Shown: positions 18,882 through 27,048, counted from the stretch's first letter. The stretch: 64,000 nucleotides of DNA from an uncultured Bacteroidales bacterium (GCA_937891975.1 CALAUA010000015.1:124001-188000); one strand, 5' to 3'. Translations and numbers: made by a program. Notes: a model not told the origin generated them from the letters alone.

Positions 18882-19615
18882 AAAATCTACATGCCTCCAT
18901 TGCAGGCAAAGAAATACTCAAGGGACTCAACCTTACTGTTCACGAGGGCGAGGTACACGCCATCATGGGTCCTAACGGCGCAGGTAAATCCACATTGTCT
19001 AATGTGCTGACTGGTCATCCTGCATATACTGTCACAGCTGGCGAAGTCTTCTTCCGTGGCAAGAACCTCCTAACCATGTCACCAGAGGAGCGTGCGCGCG
19101 AGGGTATGTTCCTGTCTTTCCAATATCCAGTGGAGATACCAGGTGTATCAATGGTCAATTTCATGCGTACTGCTGTCAACGAGAAGCGCAGGCACGAGGG
19201 CAAGCCTGCTCTCTCTGCCACCGATTTTCTCAAACTCATGCGCGAGAAAAAAGCCCTTGTTGGTATGGATAATCGCCTTACCAAACGCTCTGTCAATGAG
19301 GGATTTTCGGGAGGTGAGAAGAAACGCAACGAGATATTCCAGATGGCCATGCTCGAACCTTGCCTATCCATTCTTGATGAGACGGATTCTGGATTGGATA
19401 TTGATGCGCTGCGTATTGTCGCTGAAGGTGTCAATGCACTCAAAACGCCTCATACAGCTTCCATCGTTATCACCCACTACCAACGCTTGCTGGATTATAT
19501 CGTACCTGATTTCGTACATGTCTTAGCTGACGGCAAGATTGTTCGTACAGGTGGCAAAGAACTTGCACTCGAACTCGAAGACAAAGGCTATGCCTTTCTT
19601 AATGAACAACCTTGA
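18869..19615 (+). CDS. sufC: Fe-S cluster assembly ATPase SufC
   Basis: ABC-type ATPase of the SUF system, which works with SufB and SufD to build Fe-S clusters. 248 aa. Walker A is GPNGAGKSTLSN, the signature motif region reads EGFSGGEKKRNEIFQM (the SufC-specific form), and Walker B is CLSILDETDSGLDID, followed by the switch His in IVITHYQRLL. The stop codon lies inside a 10-bp repeat that also supplies the sufD start 13 bases later. sufB, normally the first gene of this cluster, is not in the window; the gene upstream is the M28 lipoprotein. Confidence 0.97.
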   Translation: MLEIKNLHASIAGKEILKGLNLTVHEGEVHAIMGPNGAGKSTLSNVLTGHPAYTVTAGEVFFRGKNLLTMSPEERAREGMFLSFQYPVEIPGVSMVNFMRTAVNEKRRHEGKPALSATDFLKLMREKKALVGMDNRLTKRSVNEGFSGGEKKRNEIFQMAMLEPCLSILDETDSGLDIDALRIVAEGVNALKTPHTASIVITHYQRLLDYIVPDFVHVLADGKIVRTGGKELALELEDKGYAFLNEQP

Positions 19616-19640
19616 ACCATCTTGAACAATGTTGAACGAA
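19611..19640. repeat. 10-bp tandem repeat at the sufC/sufD junction
   Basis: Three 10-bp units: CTTGAACCAT, CTTGAACAAT, GTTGAACGAA. The sufC TGA (19613-19615) and the sufD ATG (19629-19631) both arise from this repeat. Confidence 0.9.
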
Positions 19641-20282
19641 ATCATTCTACATCCTGGCGAACATCGTGAGATTATCTTGCTCAACGAGCCTGATACCAAT
19701 TGGCATATCATTCAAGAGGCCAACTCCACCCTCCTACTACATGTGGTCGCATTGCCTCATCCCAACGATAAAGCCCAATGGCATACCGCCATCACGGTAG
19801 AACATAAAGCAACAGGCTGTAAGACTGAGATGTATGGACTTGCTCTTTTGCACTCACAACAGCAACATCATCTTACCACACGCGTGCTTCATAATGTAGG
19901 CGGGGGCTATTCATCGCAACTCTTCAAGTTTGTCTTGGATGACGAGTCAAAGGCTTCTTTCAAGGGCAAACTAAAGATATTGCCTGATGCGCAACAAGTA
20001 GAGGCATATCAAACCAACCGCAATATCTTACTCTCGCGCCAAGCAGAGATGACTACCGAACCGCAACTCGAGATCTATGCTGATGATGTCAAAGCTAGCC
20101 ATGGTGCCACTACTGGTCAACTTGACGATTCGGCGCTCTTCTACATGCAGCAACGCTGCATCAGCCGCGAAACGGCACGCAAACTGCTGCTTTGTGCGTT
20201 TTTTGATGATGTGGTGCGCACATTATCTGATGAAAAATTGCAGGAAGATATCCTCGAGAAAATCAGCGATTATATTGCTTAG
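19629..20282 (+). CDS. sufD: SufD-like Fe-S assembly scaffold subunit, short form
   Basis: 217 aa, about half the 400 or more residues of typical SufD. It keeps the C-terminal beta-helix core and the family hallmark DDVKASHGATTGQLDDSALFY, followed by RCISRETARKLLLCAFFDD and a helical tail. The expected alpha-helical N-terminal domain is missing. SufD pairs with SufB and binds SufC. Short SufD versions are known in some Bacteroidota, so this need not be a broken gene. Same strand and 13 bp after sufC. Confidence 0.88.
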   Translation: MLNEIILHPGEHREIILLNEPDTNWHIIQEANSTLLLHVVALPHPNDKAQWHTAITVEHKATGCKTEMYGLALLHSQQQHHLTTRVLHNVGGGYSSQLFKFVLDDESKASFKGKLKILPDAQQVEAYQTNRNILLSRQAEMTTEPQLEIYADDVKASHGATTGQLDDSALFYMQQRCISRETARKLLLCAFFDDVVRTLSDEKLQEDILEKISDYIA

Positions 20283-20295
20283 TCTCTTACCAACT

Positions 20296-20361
20296 ACGCA
20301 CTATTCACGCACTATTCACGCACAATAGACGCACAATACACGGACAATACACGCACTATTC
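20296..20361. repeat. 11-bp tandem repeat after sufD (ACGCACTATTC family)
   Basis: Six unbroken 11-bp units (ACGCACTATTC, ACGCACAATAG, ACGCACAATAC variants). The same unit vocabulary returns in opposite orientation at 57621-57719. The tract fills most of the 125-bp gap between the convergent sufD and polyprenyl synthase genes. Confidence 0.95.
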
Positions 20362-20407
20362 CTATCACTTCCCCAATGGATGATTATGATATGTGCCTAA
20401 CACAAAA

Positions 20408-21391
20408 TTAGTGCATACGCTGAATAGCGTAGTCTAGTAGCCCGATTAGACTTTCTTTGTATTTATTATCTGGGAAAATTTGGAGAGTATCTATTGCTTT
20501 CTTGCGATATTTTTCCATCAGTTGATGGGCATAGCGAATACCATCGTAACGCAACACAAACGAGCGAATTTCTTGCTCTGCCTCAAACGTATCAATATGT
20601 TGAGAGTCATTGGCTAACGCCTCGGCTAATTCTTTGATTTGATTTGCCTCTTCTTTTGTAGCGCGTTGCAGCGATTTGATGATAGGTATCGTGGCCTTGC
20701 CATCGCGCAGGTCATTCATGGTAGGTTTACCCAAGTCTTCGATATCTGAATAATCAAATACATCATCTTTCAACTGAAAGCACAATCCCAAGTACATACC
20801 AAATTGTCGCATAGCATTCTGCTGTCTGTTGGTAGCACCTGCGCTCACAGCGCCTGCTTCACTACATGCCGAGAATAGGTGTGCCGTTTTATGCTTTATT
20901 ACTTGCAGGTATTGTTCTTCGTCAATCCACATCGACTCGCCTGCATGTAGTTGTAGTAGTTCACCAGAGGTAAGCGAAGCACACATGTCTGATACAATGT
21001 TTAGGATAGTCGTATTGCGAACTGATGACAATAGTTCGATGGACTTAGATAGCATAAAGTCGCCAACCAGAATGGCTATTTTATTGTTCCATTTCTCATG
21101 AATCGCCTTGTCCCCTCTGCGTATTGGTGTGTCATCCACTACGTCATCGTGCATCAGCGATGCGGTGTGCATCAGTTCCAAGCTAACTGCCGTTTGTATA
21201 GTCTTGTCTGTAATGCCTCTGCATAGTCCTGCCGATAATAATACCATGATGGGGCGCAGTTGTTTACCGCGTTTGGTATAAACGTAGTCTAGCACTTCGC
21301 TTAGTAAGGGATTATCCGACTGTAGTATTTCGGCAAAAACAGCTTCAAACTGCTTAAACTCGGTTTGTATGACACTGCGAAAATTATCCAT
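20408..21391 (-). CDS. polyprenyl diphosphate synthase, long-chain type (IspB-like)
   Basis: Adds isopentenyl diphosphate to an allylic primer, probably to make the quinone side chain or a related long prenyl chain. 327 aa from the ATG at 21391 (MDNFRSVIQTEF); the upstream GTG is less likely because the ATG forms a TAATG overlap with the stop of the upstream gene. First Asp-rich motif LMHDDVVDDTPIRRG, second FQLKDDVFDYSDIEDLGKP, with KRGKQLRPIMVLLSAGL before them. It sits downstream of the DUF6242 lipoprotein gene in the same operon. A second synthase is encoded at 24223. Confidence 0.9.
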   Translation of the reverse strand: MDNFRSVIQTEFKQFEAVFAEILQSDNPLLSEVLDYVYTKRGKQLRPIMVLLSAGLCRGITDKTIQTAVSLELMHTASLMHDDVVDDTPIRRGDKAIHEKWNNKIAILVGDFMLSKSIELLSSVRNTTILNIVSDMCASLTSGELLQLHAGESMWIDEEQYLQVIKHKTAHLFSACSEAGAVSAGATNRQQNAMRQFGMYLGLCFQLKDDVFDYSDIEDLGKPTMNDLRDGKATIPIIKSLQRATKEEANQIKELAEALANDSQHIDTFEAEQEIRSFVLRYDGIRYAHQLMEKYRKKAIDTLQIFPDNKYKESLIGLLDYAIQRMH

Positions 21392-22749
21392 TACTCCCAC
21401 TTTGCTGAATTGAGATAACCGCGATATACATCACTCAATGACTCTGTTTGTGATTGACCTCCTATGATATAGATGTTGTGGTCATTATCCACCACCACAC
21501 TTTGGTTTTGTCGAGTGATATATGTGTTTGGTAGTTGGTTGTTCGTAGTGTCAGGTACATACCAGTTCATGCCTTCATCATCCGAGTATAGCATATCGCT
21601 GCGCCATTTCAAATCATTATCTATACCGCCAAACATCATCAAACGATGGTCATATTGGATAATCGAAATGCCTGTCAGCGAATTGAAGCTTGGCTGTGCT
21701 ATAGAGAAGTCTTTTAGGCGATACCCATCATACGAAGCATATTCTAAATTCCATCTAGTGTTTACCGCCTCACCGGCCATGTTGCGTCCTCCAACTACCA
21801 TGGCACGTGGGCGCTCGCTGCTACTGCCAAACGACAATGCAGTAAAGTCGCTAATGGGGAAATTCGAGGGTAATATACCGTTCTTGATACCTGACAATTG
21901 CTGCATTACTTCGATGCTATCTTCAGTTATGGTGGCCAATTGCAACTCGCTATTTGTGTTCTGTACCAAGCACCATGCTTTGCCAGCAAAACTCACCACC
22001 ATATTCACCAGTTTATATCCGCCTACCGTGTTTGTCCATTTATCCCAAGTTAATCCATCAGTTGAGCTATATAGTGCATTATCATCTATGTAATATAAAG
22101 TGTCATGATGTTGTATAATATCGCGCACGTGGCAGGGCGTAGGGAGTGTTGAGATAGTGCTGTTCAGCTGTGTCCACTTATCGCCTTTGTTTGACTGGTA
22201 TGCTTGGGTGGACCATCCATTATTCACCAATAGCAGCAATTTGCCACGATGGAAGAAGGCTTTTGTCTCGCAACTCTGCTTAGCAAATATATGCTCTGTC
22301 ATGCGTTCCCATACAAACAAATCTGGGTTTGCTTTATGCACGTCAATCTCTATGCGATACCATCTCTCGTTCTCTAAGTTTGATGACACTACGTGCAAAT
22401 AGATAGGGCGCTTTGTAAAGTCCATCGTATCCACGCCAGTACTCTCTATTATTGTGTCAGGGAAAATAAAACTAGCAGAACCTGGTGTCTCCATATAAGT
22501 TACATATGGAACCACGCTATCTAATCGTGTACCAAACAATAGCGAATCGGCACTGTATATCAATCCCGTATCGCTGCGATGCTCAATCGTATAGGTCGCT
22601 TTGGTCAAACCTATATTAGCGGTGTCTTTGTAGAATGTAAAATTCTTTACCCTTGTTTCCGAAGAAGTGGTGACTTGCGTGCTTTCCTCATCACAACCCA
22701 CCAATATTATTCCGATAAATACTAAAAATATGTAAATAAATTTGCGCAT
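21391..22749 (-). CDS. DUF6242-like lipoprotein with Kelch-like repeats
   Basis: 452 aa from the ATG at 22749, MRKFIYIFLVFIGIILVGCD, a lipoprotein signal. The longer frame would begin upstream of the promoter. After an N-terminal domain of about 150 residues with TRVKNFTFYKDTANIGLT there are Kelch/exo-alpha-sialidase-like beta-propeller blades (YYIDDNALYSSTDGLTWDKW, LMMFGGIDNDLKWRSDMLYS, IYIIGGQSQTESLSDVYRG). This matches the DUF6242 proteins of Bacteroidales. Cell-envelope location is inferred; function unknown. It is translationally coupled to the prenyl synthase. Confidence 0.8.
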   Translation of the reverse strand: MRKFIYIFLVFIGIILVGCDEESTQVTTSSETRVKNFTFYKDTANIGLTKATYTIEHRSDTGLIYSADSLLFGTRLDSVVPYVTYMETPGSASFIFPDTIIESTGVDTMDFTKRPIYLHVVSSNLENERWYRIEIDVHKANPDLFVWERMTEHIFAKQSCETKAFFHRGKLLLLVNNGWSTQAYQSNKGDKWTQLNSTISTLPTPCHVRDIIQHHDTLYYIDDNALYSSTDGLTWDKWTNTVGGYKLVNMVVSFAGKAWCLVQNTNSELQLATITEDSIEVMQQLSGIKNGILPSNFPISDFTALSFGSSSERPRAMVVGGRNMAGEAVNTRWNLEYASYDGYRLKDFSIAQPSFNSLTGISIIQYDHRLMMFGGIDNDLKWRSDMLYSDDEGMNWYVPDTTNNQLPNTYITRQNQSVVVDNDHNIYIIGGQSQTESLSDVYRGYLNSAKWE

Positions 22750-22766
22750 AGTTACAAAATTTCGCA

Positions 22767-22798
22767 CAAAGATACTACTTTTTTTGCACACGTGCAAA
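22767..22798 (-). promoter_or_regulatory. DUF6242/prenyl synthase promoter
   Basis: Minus strand TTTG (22798-22795), 20 nt, TATCTTTG (22774-22767). Its -33 box is one arm of the palindrome TTTGCACACGTGCAAA (22783-22798) shared with the divergent promoter. Confidence 0.85.
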
Positions 22799-22814
22799 AA
22801 AAGTAGTACTTTTG
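22783..22814 (+). promoter_or_regulatory. promoter of the 5-formyl-THF cyclo-ligase gene
   Basis: TTTG (22783-22786), 20 nt, TACTTTTG (22807-22814). The -33 box is the left arm of the palindrome TTTGCACACGTGCAAA. It places the translation start at 22835, not the earlier frame start at 22742. Confidence 0.85.
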
Positions 22815-22834
22815 TACGTTTTTTTAGTGGAATT

Positions 22835-23449
22835 ATGCTTTTCGAATCATTACTTTTAGATATCAGCAAGTTTTTGCCGAACAAAAAGTTGCTCCGTGAA
22901 AAGAATCAGATGCGTGAGTTGTTAGCGCAGAAGCGTCGAATCTTAACCAAGGAGCAAATTGAGGAAAATTCGGCTGTTGTTGTATCGCATTTGGAGCAGT
23001 TGCCTGCTTTTCAGGCAGCCAAATCGGTACTAATCTATTATCCTACTCACAACGAGGTAGAGCTTTTGTCTTTAATCAAAAAGTATAAGAAAGAGAAGAC
23101 TTTTCTTTTTCCAGTTGTCCACCGCAAGTTTATGACGGCTTGCCCATATGAGGGCAATGCCAAGATGCATCGTGGTCAGTTCAATATCCCTGAACCTACT
23201 ACCGCGCCCTTTACAGGTCATATTGACCTCATTCTTGTGCCAGGAGTAGCTTTTGATGCCGAGGGCAATCGCCTTGGACGTGGCGGAGGATATTACGACC
23301 GTTTTATCAACACGCTCTCATCTCATGCCACTCTGGTTGGGGTGGGCTACGATTTCCAACTAGTAAATCATGTGCCTACCAATCGCCGCGACAAGAAGAT
23401 GCACTTCATCATCTCCCCAACTCGTGGCATCATCAAAATTCCAAACTAA
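22835..23449 (+). CDS. 5-formyltetrahydrofolate cyclo-ligase
   Basis: Converts 5-formyl-THF to 5,10-methenyl-THF with ATP, returning a storage folate to the one-carbon pool. 204 aa from the ATG at 22835 (MLFESLLLDISKFL). The N-terminal KNQMRELLAQKRRILTKEQ helix, SVLIYYPTHNEVELL, and the C-terminal signature PGVAFDAEGNRLGRGGGYYD are diagnostic of the ygfA/MTHFS family. The end overlaps the convergent hypothetical gene by 17 bp. Confidence 0.95.
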   Translation: MLFESLLLDISKFLPNKKLLREKNQMRELLAQKRRILTKEQIEENSAVVVSHLEQLPAFQAAKSVLIYYPTHNEVELLSLIKKYKKEKTFLFPVVHRKFMTACPYEGNAKMHRGQFNIPEPTTAPFTGHIDLILVPGVAFDAEGNRLGRGGGYYDRFINTLSSHATLVGVGYDFQLVNHVPTNRRDKKMHFIISPTRGIIKIPN

Positions 23450-24188
23450 TCTGCTGCTTACGTTGCTCCACAATCTTCTGATCGGTCTGTGCGGTCAGTT
23501 TAGCTTCGCCTGTTCGGTAGTAGTATATCATACCGTATGCTTGACATTTCTGTAGTTTTGCATAGGGTAGTTCATCTTTGTAGAATGCTTCTACTTGATC
23601 CCAGATATCCAAGATGATTGTGTCGGCTTTTTTGCGCAGTGTTTCGGTGTCCTCATATACACGGCTATGCGTTTTCTTGTGCAACTGATGGCTAGTGTAA
23701 TCTTCTTTAAACATTTCGTAGTGCACTTTCACCTTGTTGATAGAGGGGTTGTAGATAGCAAATCCTCCTGCTGCGGTGCGCTTCATTTCGCCGTCGATGA
23801 TATTTTGTCCCCATTCCATCAATCCTTCCTCTGTAGTCAAGTCGGGTAGGGTATTGCTTTTTGGGTCCAAGTGGTACAACTCTTTCTGACTACGTTTTAT
23901 CTCTCCGCGAATAACGGCTAAGTTCAGTACTTGGATGAAGTGTGAGATGTACATACGCGCATTGTGTATGCGATGACGATATTGCTTGTTTGCTGTTACC
24001 TTGCTATCAAAATTAGCATGGTATTGTGCCACTTGATTTTCAAACTGCATCAAGAAGCGTTGCGCTTCTGTGATAGTACGATAATTGATTGCTTGATCAT
24101 TGTACGCAGCATTTCCTGCTTGTTGTATTGCTTTCTGCAATGCTCGCAGACGTGCTTGATCTGTTTTTGGTAATCGACGATAAGGCAT
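23433..24188 (-). CDS. conserved hypothetical protein
   Basis: 251 aa, basic and largely helical, no signal peptide and no membrane segment. N-terminus MPYRRLPKTDQARLRALQKA. A central region (HRIHNARMYISHFIQVLNL) and AAGGFAIYNPSINKVKVHYE look conserved in character but I do not recognise a named domain. The gene lies between fthC-like and a prenyl synthase, preceded by a heptamer tract; it may share a transcript with the prenyl synthase and ddl. No function is proposed. Confidence 0.75.
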   Translation of the reverse strand: MPYRRLPKTDQARLRALQKAIQQAGNAAYNDQAINYRTITEAQRFLMQFENQVAQYHANFDSKVTANKQYRHRIHNARMYISHFIQVLNLAVIRGEIKRSQKELYHLDPKSNTLPDLTTEEGLMEWGQNIIDGEMKRTAAGGFAIYNPSINKVKVHYEMFKEDYTSHQLHKKTHSRVYEDTETLRKKADTIILDIWDQVEAFYKDELPYAKLQKCQAYGMIYYYRTGEAKLTAQTDQKIVEQRKQQISLEF

Positions 24189-24191
24189 ATA

Positions 24192-24231
24192 TCTCTAAAC
24201 TCTAAACACTAAACACTAAACTCTAAACACT
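24192..24231. repeat. heptamer tract, CTAAACA family
   Basis: Five to six 7-bp units between the prenyl synthase stop and the hypothetical gene. The prenyl synthase ends in GTT TAG supplied by this tract. Confidence 0.9.
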
Positions 24232-25185
24232 CCTCGCAAGCAGCTTCTCCGCCATTTGGCGCAGCTGTTCAGTAGCGGCATTTTGTGGCAGTGTATCTAG
24301 TATTTGCAAGGCTTTCTTGGTGTAATCTGCCACCACTTGTTCACATATCTCGCGCACGCCCAATTGCTCAAAAATCTCTTTTACGCGTGCAATCTTCTCT
24401 TTGTTGTCATCCAGCAATTTTCCATACCAATCTTCCAACTCTTCTCTTGCCTCTAGGCTTATCGCCTCATCACCTAATAGCCTCATCGCCTGTAGATATA
24501 CAAACGTCTTCTTGTTGCAGGCAATATCTCCACCTATGGCTTTACCAAAAGTCTTTGGGTCGCCCCATACATCCAATATGTCATCTTGTATCTGGAAAGC
24601 CAGTCCGATGTTGATACCGAACTGATATAGTGCTCTTTGTTCTTCTTCGGTTGCTCCAGCGATGTAGGCTCCTATCTGCAATGCATTGGCTAGTAATACC
24701 GATGTTTTTAGGCGAATCATCATCAGGTATTCATCGATGCTCACATTGTTTTCCTGTTCGAAGTCCACATCATATTGTTGTCCTTCGCAGATTTCGGTAG
24801 CCATCTGGTTAAATAGTTGCAGTACGCGCGCGAGCGTGTGTGTGGGTACCTTACTTAATTGTGTATAAGCTTCTATCATCATCTGGTCGCCAGAGAGGAT
24901 AGCGGTATTTTCGTTCCATTGTATGTGTACTGTTGGACGTCCGCGACGCACTTCTGCTTTGTCCATCACGTCATCGTGAAGTAGAGTGAAGTTGTGAAAA
25001 ATCTCTAGTGCCAATGCTGCAGGCAATACGTCTTCATCTTTACCGCCGAACATTTGGCTAGCTATGATTGCCAACTGCGGACGCACACGCTTACCGCCTG
25101 CTGCTAATGTGTAGGCGATTGGTGCGTATAAGCCCTTGGGCTCACGATCCCAATTGAGTTGTAATATCTTGCTATTAATATCCAT
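24223..25185 (-). CDS. polyprenyl diphosphate synthase, short-chain type (IspA-like)
   Basis: 320 aa from the ATG at 25185 (MDINSKILQLNWDREPKG); the track frame extends upstream through a repeat and is not the real start. First Asp-rich motif FTLLHDDVMDKAEVRRGRP, second FQIQDDILDVWGDPKTFGK, and AGGKRVRPQLAIIASQMF. Probably a farnesyl/geranylgeranyl diphosphate synthase feeding isoprenoid synthesis. An 8-bp repeat encodes MRLLGDEAISLEAR between the second Asp-rich motif and the C-terminus, a variable place in this family. The stop codon is repeat-derived. Confidence 0.92.
   Translation of the reverse strand: MDINSKILQLNWDREPKGLYAPIAYTLAAGGKRVRPQLAIIASQMFGGKDEDVLPAALALEIFHNFTLLHDDVMDKAEVRRGRPTVHIQWNENTAILSGDQMMIEAYTQLSKVPTHTLARVLQLFNQMATEICEGQQYDVDFEQENNVSIDEYLMMIRLKTSVLLANALQIGAYIAGATEEEQRALYQFGINIGLAFQIQDDILDVWGDPKTFGKAIGGDIACNKKTFVYLQAMRLLGDEAISLEAREELEDWYGKLLDDNKEKIARVKEIFEQLGVREICEQVVADYTKKALQILDTLPQNAATEQLRQMAEKLLARSV
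24449..24492. repeat. octamer tract inside the prenyl synthase gene (GCCTCATC family)
   Basis: About five 8-bp units (GCCTCTAG, GCTTATCG, CCTCATCA, CCTAATAG, CCTCATCG), in frame, encoding part of MRLLGDEAISLEAR. Same family as the two tracts in ddl. Confidence 0.85.
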
Positions 25186-25216
25186 ATCTCTAAACACTAA
25201 ACTCGAAACACTAAAC
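25186..25216. repeat. heptamer tract, CTAAACA family, between ddl and prenyl synthase
   Basis: About four units. It forms the ddl stop (GTT TAG) and the leader of the prenyl synthase. Confidence 0.85.
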
Positions 25217-26332
25217 GGTGAAATTGTCTTCCACAATTTCACTAAGCACCTGACCAATATTCAATCCTGCTGCGCGTATTTGCTGCGGAATAAACGATGT
25301 TGCAGTCATACCTGGTGTAGTATTCACTTCTAGCAGATTAATTGTCCATCCTCCCTCTTCGCCTAATCGCCTCATCGCCTCATCGCCCTCTCGCCTCATC
25401 GCCTCATCGCCTGTCAATATATAATCCACGCGAATGATTCCCTTACATCCTAGTATATCGTATATTTTCAGTGTCAGAGCTTGCACCTCATCGCGCACGC
25501 TATCGGGGATACGTGCAGGGGTGATTTCTTCTACTTGTCCGTTGTATTTCGCATCGTAGTCAAAGAACTCGTTGCTTGTCACCACTTCGGTGATGGGAAA
25601 AGCTACGGCTTTGTTTTTAGTCTTGTACACACCGCATGTGATTTCTATGCCCTTCATCTCTGCCTCGCAAATCACCTCGTCGCCTTCGCCAAAGGCTTTT
25701 TCTATCGCGGGTACCACATCTTCCAGAGTCTTCACTTTGGTTACGCCAAACGACGACCCACCTACATTTGTTTTGATAAAACATGGCAATCCTACTTGCT
25801 TAATAATATCTTCGCCTATCGCCTCATCGCCTAATTGCCTCATCGCCTCTTTGCGCAGCAAAACACTCTCCGCCACATTCACACCAAATCCCTTCAGGTA
25901 CTGGTTGCAGGTGTATTTGTTGAACGTCATGGCTGCAGCCAATACGCCGCAACAGGAGTAGGGTACTCCCACCATGTCCAAGTATCCTTGCAGCACACCG
26001 TTCTCGCCGGGTGTGCCGTGGATAGTGATATATGCAAAGTCAAATTGTATTTTTTCGCCCTTGTAGGTGTATGAGAAGTCGTTTTTGTCGATATCCACCC
26101 ACTTTTCAGATTCTATAGGCACGGCACCATTGTGCTTTTCTATCTCTATATTGGTTTCCGCCAATGCGCGCCACTCTTTCCCACGCAAACAAACAATGGT
26201 CAAATCATAGTCATGCCTTGACTCCTGACTTGCGATTTCCGATAAAAACGAGTAGATCCCTGCTGCGCTGCGTAACGACACTTCGTATTCCGAACTGTCC
26301 CCACCTGCTATGATAGCTATTTTGCGACGCAT
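25211..26332 (-). CDS. ddl: D-alanine--D-alanine ligase
   Basis: Joins two D-Ala with ATP for peptidoglycan precursors; ATP-grasp enzyme. 373 aa from the ATG at 26332 (MRRKIAIIAGGDSSEYEVSL). Signatures: YITIHGTPGENGVLQGYLD, GLPCFIKTNVGGSSFGVTK (ATP-binding loop), CEAEMKGIEITCGVY and LEVNTTPGMTATSFIPQQ. Two octamer tracts are translated: one gives KEAMRQLGDEAIGED (25813-25850), the other gives GDEAMRREGDEAMRRLGEE (25361-25413) between RVDYIL and LEVNTTPG, adding roughly 20 residues in the central/C-terminal part. Stop is repeat-derived. Confidence 0.96.
   Translation of the reverse strand: MRRKIAIIAGGDSSEYEVSLRSAAGIYSFLSEIASQESRHDYDLTIVCLRGKEWRALAETNIEIEKHNGAVPIESEKWVDIDKNDFSYTYKGEKIQFDFAYITIHGTPGENGVLQGYLDMVGVPYSCCGVLAAAMTFNKYTCNQYLKGFGVNVAESVLLRKEAMRQLGDEAIGEDIIKQVGLPCFIKTNVGGSSFGVTKVKTLEDVVPAIEKAFGEGDEVICEAEMKGIEITCGVYKTKNKAVAFPITEVVTSNEFFDYDAKYNGQVEEITPARIPDSVRDEVQALTLKIYDILGCKGIIRVDYILTGDEAMRREGDEAMRRLGEEGGWTINLLEVNTTPGMTATSFIPQQIRAAGLNIGQVLSEIVEDNFTV
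25361..25413. repeat. octamer tract inside ddl (GCCTCATC family), in frame
   Basis: Seven 8-bp units. Because 8 x 3 = 24, the unit is read in all three frames and gives an 8-residue protein repeat, GDEAMRRE GDEAMRRL. Confidence 0.95.
25813..25850. repeat. second octamer tract inside ddl
   Basis: About four to five 8-bp units of the same family, encoding EAMRQLGDEAIGED just before the ATP-binding loop. Confidence 0.85.
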
Positions 26333-26349
26333 AAGAAGTAAGAATTTTG

Positions 26350-26420
26350 TTGCCAAACTAGGACTCGAACCCAGACAGACAGAACCAGAATCTGTAGTGC
26401 TACCATTACACCATTTGGCA
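26350..26420 (-). tRNA. tRNA-Gln (anticodon CTG)
   Basis: Minus-strand cloverleaf: acceptor TGCCAAA pairs with TTTGGCA; D-arm with TGGTGTAATGGTAGCA; anticodon stem ACAGA/TCTGT closing loop TTCTGGT with anticodon CTG; T-arm CTGGG-TTCGAGT-CCTAG with one G.T pair. CCA is not encoded. It lies 18 bp before the ddl start, transcribed in the same direction. Confidence 0.95.
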
Positions 26421-26522
26421 GTGATTATGTCTTCGTAAGACGCATGTCTTTCTCAAATCGGGCACAAAATTACTGCTTTTTTATTACATATGCAAATAAA
26501 TTTCACTTTTTTCGTCAAAATA

Positions 26523-26554
26523 TTTGCGTGATTGCAAAAAAAGCAGTAATTTTG
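26523..26554 (+). promoter_or_regulatory. rplS promoter
   Basis: TTTG (26523-26526), 20 nt ending in an A-tract and GCAG, TAATTTTG (26547-26554). Confidence 0.85.
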
Positions 26555-26663
26555 CAGCCGATTTTCGACTATAGTCTCTGGCGATCAGCATAGAGCACGC
26601 TTTTTTGCGGCTTGAACAGTAGCGTATACTATAGTTACTTAACCCATTAAAAAACAAAAGAAA
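26555..26663 (+). promoter_or_regulatory. long structured leader of rplS
   Basis: About 100 nt separate the promoter from the L19 start. Self-complementary ACTATAGT occurs twice (26568-26575 and 26628-26635) and can pair with itself to close a large stem, with GCACGC and GCGGC segments inside. A ribosomal-protein autoregulatory leader is possible; I infer this from the structure only. Confidence 0.4.
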
Positions 26664-27017
26664 ATGGATTTAATGAAAATTGCCGAAGAGGCATTCGCTG
26701 GCGAGAAGAAAGAGTTTCCAGCATTCGCTGCAGGTGATCAAGTGACTGTAGCTTATCGTATTAAAGAGGGTAACAAGGAGCGTATTCAGGAGTTCCGCGG
26801 TGATGTTATTTGCATCCACGGTAGCGGTGATAAGAAGCGTTTCACTGTTCGTAAGATGTCTGGCAACGTAGGTGTTGAGCGTATCTTCCCTATGGATAGC
26901 CCATTCATCGAGAAAATTACTGTTAACAAGTACGGTAAAGTTCGTCGCTCTAAATTGTACTACTTGCGTGCACTCACTGGTAAGAAAGCTCGTATTCCAG
27001 AGCGCCGCGTAAAGTAA
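26664..27017 (+). CDS. rplS: 50S ribosomal protein L19
   Basis: 117 aa, normal for L19, which sits at the 30S/50S interface. Motifs FAAGDQVTVAYRIKEGNKER, FRGDVICIHGSGDKKRFTVRK (the family signature is FEGVVI..R-G.G...TFTVRK) and the basic end KVRRSKLYYLRALTGKKAR. Monocistronic: its own promoter and long leader lie upstream and a strong terminator directly follows. Here it is next to tRNA-Gln and ddl rather than rimM-trmD. Confidence 0.98.
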   Translation: MDLMKIAEEAFAGEKKEFPAFAAGDQVTVAYRIKEGNKERIQEFRGDVICIHGSGDKKRFTVRKMSGNVGVERIFPMDSPFIEKITVNKYGKVRRSKLYYLRALTGKKARIPERRVK

Positions 27018-27048
27018 TCTTCGATTAGAACGCAATCGCGATTCAGCG

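Noticed and set aside
24223..25185. Second prenyl synthase as a recent duplicate of the first
   Set aside because: The two share only family motifs; they look like distinct short- and long-chain types.
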